From the NCBI GenBank assembly GCA_023228645.1, contig JALOAT010000004.1, positions 1-64,000 of the forward strand: 64,000 nucleotides of DNA. The letters are read 5' to 3'. The notes beneath the pieces are model-generated. The model was given only the letters and a program-made list of their open reading frames with translations, was not told the origin of the DNA and ran no database searches. Below are positions 1-8,325 of this stretch, piece after piece. A program made the translations under genes and the position numbers. Numbering within the stretch: position 1 is the stretch's first letter; each line of letters begins with the position of its first letter. This stretch comes from Gammaproteobacteria bacterium (GTDB lineage Bacteria > Pseudomonadota > Gammaproteobacteria > Thiohalomonadales > Thiohalomonadaceae).

Positions 1-1229
1 TCAGCCGGTTGAGGGCGCTCTCGATGGGCGCGGTGTCGCCCGCCGTGAGCAGGTTGGCGAGGTAGCGCACCGGGAAACGCAGCGCGTCGGCCTTGGGGAT
101 GACGCCATCCTTCTCGGTGGGCAATGCGCCCTGGTCGAGCTGGCTCTGCACCGGCGACAGCGGCGGCACGTACCACATCATCGGCAGGGTGCGGTATTCG
201 GGATGGATCGGAAAGGCGATCTTCCATTCCATGGCCATCTTCCACACCGGGGAACGCTGCGCGGCGGTGATCCAGCTCTCCGGGATGCCGTCGGCGCGCG
301 CCTGCTCGATCACGGCCGGGTCATTGGGATCGAGGAACATGTCCAGGTGGGCGCGATAGAGGTCGCGCTCCTTTTCGGTGCCCGCCACCGCGCTGATGCG
401 ATCGGCGTCGTACAGGATCACCCCCTGGTAGCGGATGCGCCCCACGCAGGACTCGGCACATACCGTCGGCATGCCCGACTCGATGCGCGGATAGCAGCCG
501 ATGCACTTCTCCGACTTGCCGGACTCCCAGTTGTAATAGACCTTCTTGTACGGACATCCGGAGATGCACATGCGCCAGCCGCGGCACTTGTCCTGGTCCA
601 CCAGCACGATGCCATCCTCTTCGCGCTTGTAGATGGAACCGGCCGGGCAGGACGCCACACAGGCCGGGTTCAGGCAGTGATTGCAAAGGCGCGGCAGGTA
701 CATATGGAAGGTGTTCTTGAACTCCGCGTAGATCTGCTTCTGAACGCCCGCGAAATTCACGTCCGCGCTGCGCTTGTCGAACTCGCCTGCCAGATCGTCT
801 TCCCAATTCGGGCCCCACTCGATCTTTTCCATCCGGCTGCCGTCGAGTTGCGAACGCGGCCGGGCGGTCGGCGCCGCCTCGGAAAGCCGTGCCTTCTGCA
901 GATGGCCGTAGTCGTAATCGAACGGCACGTAATAGTCGTCGATCTGCGGCAGGTCGGGATTGGCAAAGATGTTCAGCAGTTTCTTGGCACGGCCGCCGGC
1001 GCGCAGCTCCAACTTGCCGTTGACGCGGGTCCAGCCGCCGCGCCACTTGTTCTGGTCCTCCCAGTTCCTGGGGAACCCGATGCCGGGTTTGGATTCCACG
1101 TTGTTGAACCACGCATATTCGACACCTTTGCGATTGGTCCAGACGTTCTTGCAGGTGACCGAGCAGGTGTGACACCCGATGCATTTGTCGAGGTTCAGCA
1201 CCATTGCGATTTGCGCACGTACTTTCATG
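1..1229 (-). CDS. narH: Respiratory nitrate reductase beta subunit (partial, 3' end outside window)
   Basis: Iron-sulfur subunit of the membrane-bound nitrate reductase; it carries electrons from the NarI haems to the NarG molybdenum site on the cytoplasmic face. The reading frame opens MKVRAQIAMVLNLDKCIGCH and contains ferredoxin-type cysteine clusters: CIGCHTCSVTC near the N-terminus, CNHCLNPACVASCP mid-way, then CRGWRMCISGCPYKK and CIGC. The Trp in CRGWRMC is the residue typical of the 3Fe-4S-binding cluster of NarH. 409 codons are present of the roughly 510 usual, so the C-terminus and presumably narJ and narI lie beyond the left edge. The ATG follows narG by 80 bp in the same direction, as expected for a narKKGHJI operon. 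Confidence 0.97.
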
Positions 1230-1309
1230 GCTTCGCTCCCAAAGTATTCAAACCAGATTCCATGATCGATGCGGACTGCCTGCGCATCGTTGCATCTTGT
1301 GTTTTCATG

Positions 1310-4300
1310 TCAGTTCTCGATGCCGGGCGGATTGAGTTGTGCCTCGCGCTCGGGGGTCAGCGGACGCTCCAGCCAATCGACCTCGTGGTCTTCGATCTTG
1401 TGGATGACCACGAACTCGTCACGCTGCGAACCGACCGTGCCGTAGTAATTGAACGCATAGGCATACTGGGCATAGCCGCCGATCATGTGCGTCGGCTTGA
1501 GCACGATGCGTGTGACCGAGTTGAGAATGCCGCCGCGCTTGCCGGTGGTGTTGGAACCCGGCACGTTCACGATCTTCTCCTGGGCGTGATACATGAGCGC
1601 CATGCCGCGGGGAACGCGCTGGCTCACCACCAGACGCGCCACGGTGGCGCCGTTGCCGTTTACCGCTTCCACCCAGGCGTTGTCCTTGAGGCCGATGCTC
1701 TTGGCATCCAACTCGGAAATCCACATGGTGGGGCCGCCGCGGAACAGGCTCAGCATGCGCAGGTTGTCGTTATAAGTGCTGTGGATTCCCCACTTGGAAT
1801 GGGGCGTGATCCAGTTCAATACCAGGTGAGGTTTGGCGCGCACGCTGTCCGGGATGGTCTCGTGCGCCTTCAGATCGACGGGTGGTTTGTAGGCACACAA
1901 CCCCTCGCCGAAATCGAGCATCCACTCGTGGTCCTGATAGAACTGGGCACGTCCGGTGAGCGTACGGAAGGGGATGTGCTCGTGGATGTTGGTCCAGCAG
2001 GCGTTGTACGAGACATGTTCGGACTCGATACCGGACCATGTCGGTGCGGTGATGATCTTGCGCGGCTGCGCTTGGATGTCGCGATAGAGGATCCGTTCGT
2101 CGCGGCGGGGATCGCACAGGTGGTTGTGGTCGATGCCGGTCTTCTTGCCGAGCGCCCGCCAGGACTTGTGTGCGACCTCGCCGTTGGTTTCCGGCGCCAT
2201 GGCCAGCACGGTGTCGCATACCGCGATGTCGTTGTCGAGGCGCGGCATACCTTTGCTGATGCCCTCGTCGAGTACCACACCGTTCAGTTCCTTGAGATGA
2301 CCGTATTCCTCTTCGGTGTTCCAGTCGATGCCTTTGATGTTGTTGCCGAGTTTGGTCATCAACGGACCGAGGGCGGTGAACTTCTTGTAGGTGTTGGCGT
2401 AGTCGCGCTCCACCACCTTCAGCATCGGCAGGGTTTTTCCGGGTACCGGTTCGCACTCGCCACGCTTCCAGTCGCGTACCTCGCCAAGCGGCTGCGCCAA
2501 CGCCATGGCCGTGTCGTGTTGCATGGGCAGTGCTACCAGGTCCTTGCGCGTACCCAGGTGTTTGCCGGCCAGTTCGGAGAATTGCCTGGCGATTTCCTTG
2601 AAGATTTGCCAGTCGGACTTGGATTCCCAAGCCGGATCCACGGCTTCTGAGAGCGGGTGGACGAACGGATGCATGTCCGTGGTGTTGAGGTCCGACTTTT
2701 CGTACCAGGTGGCGGTGGGCAGAACGATGTCGGAATAGGCGCCGGTGGAGTTGAGGCGGAAGTTGATGTCCACCATCAGGTCCAGCTTGGCTGTCGGCGC
2801 CTGTTCACGCCAACGGATTTCCTGACTCCGCTTGCCGTCCACGCCCTCCTGCAACACGCCGTTTTGTGCCCCCACCAGGTGCTTGAGAAAGTACTCGTGG
2901 CCCTTGGCGGAACAGCCGAGCAGGTTGCCGCGCCAGACGAACATGTTGCGGGGGAAGTTCTCCGGCGCGTCGATGTCCTCCGCGGCGAAGGCGACTTCGC
3001 CGCTCTTGAGTTTCTTCACCAGATAGTCGGCCACGCCCTTCTCGTCCTTGGCGCCGTCAGCTTCCGCCTCCGCGACGAGATCGAGCGGGTTGCGGTTGAA
3101 GTGCGGCGCCGAGGGCAGCCAGCCGAGGCGCTGGGAGACCACGTTGTAGTCGGCCAGGGTGTGGCCGCGATACCTCGCCTTGGCGGTGGGGGCCAGCAGT
3201 GTGTCGCCATCCACCTTTTCGTAGCGCCACTGGTCGGTATGGAAGTAGAAGTAAGTAGTGCTGTTCATGTGGCGGGGCGGACGGTGCCAGTCCAGCGCGA
3301 AGGCCACCGGGGCCCAACCCGCTTGCGGACGCAGTTTTTCCTGGCCGACGTAATGCGCCCAACCGCCGCCCGACTGACCCACGCACCCGCAGATGTGCAG
3401 CAGGTTCATGATGGCGCGGTAGTTCATGTCGTTGTGGAACCAATGGTTGATTGCCGCGCCCAGGATCACCATGGATTTGCCCCGCGTGCGCGAGGCGTTT
3501 TCGGCGAACTCGCGGCCGGTGCGCGCCAGGTCGGCGCGCTTTACGCCGGTGGCGGCCTCGGCCCATGCCGGGGTGTAGGGGACGCGGTCATCGTCATAGG
3601 AGCGCGCCAGGTCATCGCCCAGGCCGCGATCGATGCCGTACTGCGCCACGGTGAGATCGAACACGCTGGCCACGTAGGCCTCGCCCTGGGTGGTCTTCAC
3701 CTTGCGCACCGGGATGTTGCGCAGCATCACCTCAGGTTCGTCGGGCACGAAGTGCGGGAAGGCGACCGTCACCACGTCGTCGCGGTCGTCGATGCAGCTG
3801 AGTGCCGGGTCGATTTCCGCCTGCGTCGCGGAATCACGCGACAACAGGTTCCACTTGCCTTCTTCACCCCAACGGAATCCCACGGAACCGTTCGGGCAGA
3901 CGAATGCCTTGCGCGTGGCGTCGTAGACGATGGTTTTCCACTCAGGATTGTTCTTTTCGCCGAGACTGCCGTCGAAATCGGAGGCGCGCAGGAAGCGGTC
4001 GGTGACATAGCGGCCGTCCTGTTTGCGCAGCAACACCTGCACCGGCATGTCGGTGTATTTCTTGTTGTATTCCGCGAAGTACGGGTCTTGCTTGTCGACC
4101 AGGAATTCCTTGAGCGCCACGTGCCCCATGGCCATGAACGCGGCAGCGTCGGTACCCTGGCGCACGGGCATCCACAGGTCGGCGAACTTCACGTACTCCG
4201 CGTAGTCCGGCGCCATGGAGACGACCTTGGTGCCCTTGTAGCGCGACTCGATGGCGAAGTGCGCATCGGGGGTGCGGGTCATGGGCAGGTTGGCGCCGCA

Positions 4301-5056
4301 GACGATGATGTAACCGGCGTTGTACCAGTCCGCCGCCTCCGGAACGTCGGTCTGTTCACCCCACACTTGCGGCGACGCCGGTGGCAGATCGCAGTACCAG
4401 TCATAGAAGGAACCACAGGCGCCACCGATGAGCGACAGATAGCGGGAGCCCGCGGCGTAGCTGATCATGGACATGGCGGGGATGGGCGAGAAACCGAAGA
4501 TCCGGTCCGGTCCCCACTTGTCGATGGTGTAAACGTTGGCGGCAGCGATGATCTCCACCACTTCCTTCCAGTCGCCGCGGACGAAACCGCCGAGGCCGCG
4601 CACCGCGGTGTATTTCCGCCGCTTCTCGGGATCGGCCTGAATACTCGCCCAGGCCTCCACAGGGTCTTTGCCGGCGGCGCGTTCGGCCCGATAAGGTTCC
4701 AGCAGGCGCCCGCGCACCAGCGGGTATTTCACCCGATGGGGGCTGTACAGATACCAGGAGAAGCTGGCGCCGCGCTGGCAGCCGCGCGGCTCATGATTGG
4801 GCATGTCGGGACGCGTGCGCGGATAATCCGTTTGTTGCATCTCGAAGGCCACCAGGCCGTTTTTCACGTGGATCTTCCAGGAGCAGCCGCCGGTGCAGTT
4901 GACGCCGTGCGTGGAGCGCACGATTTTGTCGAAACGCCAGCGGTTGCGGTAACCGTCCTCCCACTGGCGCGGTTCGTCGGTGACGATGCCGTGACCGTCG
5001 GAAAACGTCTCTTTCGGTGCCTTGAAGAATTTCAGTCTTTCCAGCAAGTGACTCAT
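1310..5056 (-). CDS. narG: Respiratory nitrate reductase alpha subunit
   Basis: Catalytic subunit reducing nitrate to nitrite at a bis-MGD molybdenum centre. At 1248 residues it is full length for NarG. The N-terminal FS0 [4Fe-4S] cluster ligands are visible as His50, Cys54 and Cys58 in HGVNCTGGCSW, with a further Cys in the later HEPRGCQRG segment. The segment WYCDLPPASP holds the Asp that ligates molybdenum in NarG-type enzymes. There is no Tat signal peptide, consistent with a cytoplasm-facing NarGHI enzyme rather than a periplasmic one. It lies between narK2 and narH on the same strand. Activity needs molybdenum cofactor, linking it to the modABC genes about 30 kb away. Confidence 0.98.
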   Translation of the reverse strand: MSHLLERLKFFKAPKETFSDGHGIVTDEPRQWEDGYRNRWRFDKIVRSTHGVNCTGGCSWKIHVKNGLVAFEMQQTDYPRTRPDMPNHEPRGCQRGASFSWYLYSPHRVKYPLVRGRLLEPYRAERAAGKDPVEAWASIQADPEKRRKYTAVRGLGGFVRGDWKEVVEIIAAANVYTIDKWGPDRIFGFSPIPAMSMISYAAGSRYLSLIGGACGSFYDWYCDLPPASPQVWGEQTDVPEAADWYNAGYIIVCGANLPMTRTPDAHFAIESRYKGTKVVSMAPDYAEYVKFADLWMPVRQGTDAAAFMAMGHVALKEFLVDKQDPYFAEYNKKYTDMPVQVLLRKQDGRYVTDRFLRASDFDGSLGEKNNPEWKTIVYDATRKAFVCPNGSVGFRWGEEGKWNLLSRDSATQAEIDPALSCIDDRDDVVTVAFPHFVPDEPEVMLRNIPVRKVKTTQGEAYVASVFDLTVAQYGIDRGLGDDLARSYDDDRVPYTPAWAEAATGVKRADLARTGREFAENASRTRGKSMVILGAAINHWFHNDMNYRAIMNLLHICGCVGQSGGGWAHYVGQEKLRPQAGWAPVAFALDWHRPPRHMNSTTYFYFHTDQWRYEKVDGDTLLAPTAKARYRGHTLADYNVVSQRLGWLPSAPHFNRNPLDLVAEAEADGAKDEKGVADYLVKKLKSGEVAFAAEDIDAPENFPRNMFVWRGNLLGCSAKGHEYFLKHLVGAQNGVLQEGVDGKRSQEIRWREQAPTAKLDLMVDINFRLNSTGAYSDIVLPTATWYEKSDLNTTDMHPFVHPLSEAVDPAWESKSDWQIFKEIARQFSELAGKHLGTRKDLVALPMQHDTAMALAQPLGEVRDWKRGECEPVPGKTLPMLKVVERDYANTYKKFTALGPLMTKLGNNIKGIDWNTEEEYGHLKELNGVVLDEGISKGMPRLDNDIAVCDTVLAMAPETNGEVAHKSWRALGKKTGIDHNHLCDPRRDERILYRDIQAQPRKIITAPTWSGIESEHVSYNACWTNIHEHIPFRTLTGRAQFYQDHEWMLDFGEGLCAYKPPVDLKAHETIPDSVRAKPHLVLNWITPHSKWGIHSTYNDNLRMLSLFRGGPTMWISELDAKSIGLKDNAWVEAVNGNGATVARLVVSQRVPRGMALMYHAQEKIVNVPGSNTTGKRGGILNSVTRIVLKPTHMIGGYAQYAYAFNYYGTVGSQRDEFVVIHKIEDHEVDWLERPLTPEREAQLNPPGIEN

Positions 5057-5113
5057 GGCTGTTCTCCAGTTATCACGCCGCGGGTGCGTCGCGGCGTGTG
5101 CTATCGGGATGGT

Positions 5114-6766
5114 TCAAGGGTTCTTCACGTAGGCGTTGCGGCGCAGGTAAAACCACCAGTTGAGCACCATGCAAACCGCGTAGAACACGGAAAACGCATA
5201 CATGGCCACTTCCGGGGTGCCGGCCTTGATCTGGTCACCGATGACGATCGGCGCCACGAACGCGCCATAGGCGGCGATGGCCGAGGTCCATCCCAGCACC
5301 GGGCCGGCCTTGTCGCGGTCGTAGATGACGCCGATGGTGCGGAAGGTGGAGCCGTTGCCCATGCCACTGGCAGCGAACAGCACGATGAACAGCGACAGGA
5401 AGGCAAAGAAATACTGCTCGGGCGCGGGCGAGTTGTAGGCCAGGAACATTACGTACCCAACGGCTGCCGACGCCACGACCATGACCGCAGAGATCACCTG
5501 CGTGACAATGGAACCGCCCACTTTGTCCGCCACCCAGCCGCCGACCGGACGGATGAGGGCGCCGATGAACGGACCCATCCATGCATAGGTGAGAGCGCTG
5601 GGTGCGTTGGGATTGGCGACGCGCTGCATCACGCCCTCGGCATCGGGGAGGGTGCTGAAGCCGAAGATGACGGTGATGGAGAGGGGCAGTGCCATGGAAA
5701 AGCCGATGAACGATCCGAAGGTGAGGACGTAGAGGACCGACATGGACCAGGTGTGCTTGTCCCTGAAGATGGCGAACTGCCGGGTGATGTTGGTGCGGAT
5801 GCTTCCCGGCATCAGGCGCATGAGGAACAGCGTTGCGACAATGATCAACGCCATGGTGTGCCACATGTTGAGCACGCCGAGGCCGGTGGGCGCGGGCAGG
5901 TACAGGTACAGGCCGAGCGCCGCGGTGGCGAAGCCAATCAGATAAAGGCCGGTGACCTTGGCGAATGCGCCGAGCGGATGGCCGGGATTGGGCGTGATCG
6001 GCAGCAGGTTGTGCATGCCCCGCCAGCCGAAGAAGGCGAGCGGGATCAGGAACAGCAGCCACACGAAGCCGCTGTTCTGGATGTAGGTGGCGGAGCCGGC
6101 CGAGATCTTGCCGATGAGCGACCCGCTGTCCTTCATGAGCGTCATCGGTTCACCGCCCAGGGCGCCGAACAGGCCGATGGTCATGACCGCCGGAATGAGG
6201 ATCTGCATGGTGGTCACGCCGAAGTTGCCGAGCCCGGCGTTCAGGCCGAGCGCCAGGCCTTGCTGGCGTTTCGGGAAGAAGCCGCTGATGTTGCTCATGG
6301 AGGAGGCGAAGTTGCCGCCGCCGATGCCCGAAAGCAGCGCGAGCAACTGGAAGACCCATAGCGGTGTGTTAGGGTCCTGCAGCGCGAGGCCGGTGCCGAG
6401 GGTTGGAATCATCAGCATGGCGGTGGTCAGGACAATGGTGTTGCGGCCGCCTGCGATGCGAATCATGAACGACGCGGGAATGCGCAGCGTGGCGCCGGTG
6501 AGTCCCGAGATCGCCGTGAGGGTAAACAGCTCTGCAGGGGTGAACGGAAAGCCGAGGTTCAGCATCTGCACAGTGATGATGCCCCACATGAGCCACACGG
6601 CGAATCCCATGAGCAGGCTTGGGATGGAAATCCAAAGATTGCTTTGGGCAATGCGCCTTCCTTCGCGCTCCCAGAAGTCGTTGTTCTCCACGTCCCATTC
6701 GGCAATGTACGCCGAAGACAGTCTTCTCTTCGGCGACAGTATCGGATCAAGGGGGGGGGTGCTCAT
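5114..6766 (-). CDS. narK2: Nitrate/nitrite transporter, NarK type II, extended form
   Basis: Major facilitator transporter of the NNP family, probably exchanging nitrate for nitrite across the inner membrane. Segments such as SNLWISIPSLLMGFAVW, GGGNFASSMSNISGFFPK and GLALGLNAGLGNFG match the type II NarK pattern of E. coli NarK. At 550 residues it is about 90 longer than the roughly 460 typical. The extra length sits around residues 255-325 and looks hydrophobic, enough for two additional membrane passes. It starts with ATG overlapping the narK1 stop by 4 bp, so the two transporters are translationally coupled. Type I next to type II is the arrangement known from denitrifying pseudomonads. 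Confidence 0.94.
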   Translation of the reverse strand: MSTPPLDPILSPKRRLSSAYIAEWDVENNDFWEREGRRIAQSNLWISIPSLLMGFAVWLMWGIITVQMLNLGFPFTPAELFTLTAISGLTGATLRIPASFMIRIAGGRNTIVLTTAMLMIPTLGTGLALQDPNTPLWVFQLLALLSGIGGGNFASSMSNISGFFPKRQQGLALGLNAGLGNFGVTTMQILIPAVMTIGLFGALGGEPMTLMKDSGSLIGKISAGSATYIQNSGFVWLLFLIPLAFFGWRGMHNLLPITPNPGHPLGAFAKVTGLYLIGFATAALGLYLYLPAPTGLGVLNMWHTMALIIVATLFLMRLMPGSIRTNITRQFAIFRDKHTWSMSVLYVLTFGSFIGFSMALPLSITVIFGFSTLPDAEGVMQRVANPNAPSALTYAWMGPFIGALIRPVGGWVADKVGGSIVTQVISAVMVVASAAVGYVMFLAYNSPAPEQYFFAFLSLFIVLFAASGMGNGSTFRTIGVIYDRDKAGPVLGWTSAIAAYGAFVAPIVIGDQIKAGTPEVAMYAFSVFYAVCMVLNWWFYLRRNAYVKNP

Positions 6767-8058
6767 GGCATGACTCCTTCGTTGCGGGTGTCGTTGACGT
6801 TGCTATGGGTGGCGGCAGCCAACGTGCGCATTTCGCGATCCTTGATGCGCTCGCCGGAATACTGCATCCACATAATGGAAACCAGGGTGACGCCGAACAG
6901 CAGCATGAACGCGGTACTGTTCACGCCGGTGACGTCGAGCAGTGCGCCGAACATGATGGGGAGCAGGAAGCCGCCCAGGCCGCCGATGAGCCCCACGATG
7001 CCTGAGGCGACACCGATGTCCTTGCCGTACTCGTCGCTGATGTACTTGAACACCGACGCCTTGCCGATGCCCCAGGCGATGCCGACGATAAACAACAGGA
7101 TGGTGAACACCCACTCGTTGACGCCGACGTGCATGTGAATCTCCGTGCCGGTTACCGTATGGATCACCAGATCGGTCTGCGGATAGGACATGAAAAACAG
7201 GCACACCAGCGAGGTCCACATGACCCACCAGGTGACCGTGTGCGCACCGAGCCGATCGGAGAGCCAGCCGCCGATGGCGCGAATGACGCCCGACGGCAAC
7301 ACGAAGATGGCAGCGAGCAGTGCGGCGGTCTGGATGGAATGGCCGTATTCGCCCATGTAGTAGCGGGTCATCCAGAGGGAAACGCCGACATAGCCGCCAA
7401 ATACCAGCGAGTAATACTGGCAGTATTTCCAGATGGCCGGGTCTTTCAGCATCTTCAGCTGTTCCTTGAGCGTTCCCTCGGCCTTCACTTCGTGGGTGGC
7501 ATCGGTGTACGAGAACAGCCAGAACAGCACTGCCGTCACGGTCATCATCAGCGCGTAGATCTGTGGGACGGCCTGCCATCCCCAGGCCACCACGATGGAG
7601 GGCGCGACGAACTTGGTGAGCGCGGCGCCTGCATTGCCGGCGCCGAAGATACCCATGGCGAAACCCTGGTTCCTACGTTCGAACCAGCGAGCCGTGTAGG
7701 CAATGCCCACGGTGAAAGAGCCGCCCGCGATGCCCATGTAAAGGCCGAGCAAGAGGAACTGCCAGTATTCGCTCGCCAGGCTGACGAGGTACACCGGCGG
7801 GATCACCAACACCATCAGCCAGAAAAATACCGGACGGCCGCCGTAGCGATCAGTGAGCACGCCGATGGGCAGGCGCACCAGTGAGCCGCTCAGGATGGGC
7901 ATGGCGGCGAGAATGCCGAATTCCGTCTGGCTAAGGCCCAGCTGATTTTTGATGGGGATGCCAATCACGGAAAACATCACCCACACCGCGAAGCACGCGG
8001 TGAATGAGAGCGTGCTCATGGTGACGATGGAAATTTGTTTGGTCTTCAAACTGGCCAT
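6763..8058 (-). CDS. narK1: Nitrate transporter, NarK type I (nitrate/proton symport type)
   Basis: First gene of the leftward nar operon: a 431-residue MFS protein of the NNP family with about 12 predicted membrane segments. The start TKQISIVTMSTLSFTACFAVW and the loop GVLTDRYGGRP are typical of type I NarK proteins, which are thought to import nitrate with protons and so start respiration before nitrite is available for exchange. Substrate direction is inferred from family, not from the sequence. The ATG faces a 267-bp divergent promoter region shared with narX. Confidence 0.93.
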   Translation of the reverse strand: MASLKTKQISIVTMSTLSFTACFAVWVMFSVIGIPIKNQLGLSQTEFGILAAMPILSGSLVRLPIGVLTDRYGGRPVFFWLMVLVIPPVYLVSLASEYWQFLLLGLYMGIAGGSFTVGIAYTARWFERRNQGFAMGIFGAGNAGAALTKFVAPSIVVAWGWQAVPQIYALMMTVTAVLFWLFSYTDATHEVKAEGTLKEQLKMLKDPAIWKYCQYYSLVFGGYVGVSLWMTRYYMGEYGHSIQTAALLAAIFVLPSGVIRAIGGWLSDRLGAHTVTWWVMWTSLVCLFFMSYPQTDLVIHTVTGTEIHMHVGVNEWVFTILLFIVGIAWGIGKASVFKYISDEYGKDIGVASGIVGLIGGLGGFLLPIMFGALLDVTGVNSTAFMLLFGVTLVSIMWMQYSGERIKDREMRTLAAATHSNVNDTRNEGVMP

Positions 8059-8182
8059 GGCAGCGTGCCCCTCATCAACCGACCCCTGTGAAAAATGGCC
8101 CCTCTACGGGAGCACTGAGGGCGAGTCTATGCGCCTGACGTGGCAAGAAAAGAGCGGGGAAAATGCCGGCGACGCAGCTGTT

Positions 8183-8198
8183 TACCACCAAGGTGGTA
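8183..8198. promoter_or_regulatory. Candidate NarL-type 7-2-7 operator
   Basis: A perfect 16-bp palindrome, TACCACC-AA-GGTGGTA, in the narK1/narX divergent region. NarL and NarP are known to bind inverted heptamers (consensus TACYYMT) separated by 2 bp, the spacing seen here; the heptamers differ from consensus at positions 5 and 7. The site is 124 bp upstream of the narK1 start codon and 127 bp upstream of the narX start codon. Binding is inferred. Confidence 0.6.
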
Positions 8199-8213
8199 GT
8201 GGGGGTAATCGAT

Positions 8214-8226
8214 TAACCGATTGATC
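8214..8226 (-). promoter_or_regulatory. Candidate IHF site
   Basis: Read on the minus strand, GATCAATCGGTTA matches the IHF consensus WATCAANNNNTTR at all fixed positions except the first. IHF bending between an upstream NarL site and the promoter is established for nitrate reductase operons of E. coli and Pseudomonas. A single short match such as this can occur by chance. Confidence 0.35.
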
Positions 8227-8325
8227 GCAAAAGGTGTAGATTTGTATGACGGCAACGTCGGGAGGAACCGCACGTGTCACCAGAAACGAAGGGGTATTCC
8301 TTCAAATATGGGTCCGGGAGGCATA

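Noticed and set aside
203..2650. 815-codon open frame on the plus strand opposite narH/narG
   Set aside because: It mirrors genuine narG/narH codons on the other strand in GC-rich DNA, has a low-complexity composition and matches no known domain.
2657..6361. 1234-codon open frame on the plus strand opposite narG and narK2
   Set aside because: Antisense shadow of narG and narK2, which have complete family motifs in the other direction; the predicted protein is rich in H, R, G and V with no domain.
8214..8234. FNR box at GATTAACCGATTGATCGCAA
   Set aside because: Only a half-site TTGAT is present; the second half does not match ATCAA at the required spacing.
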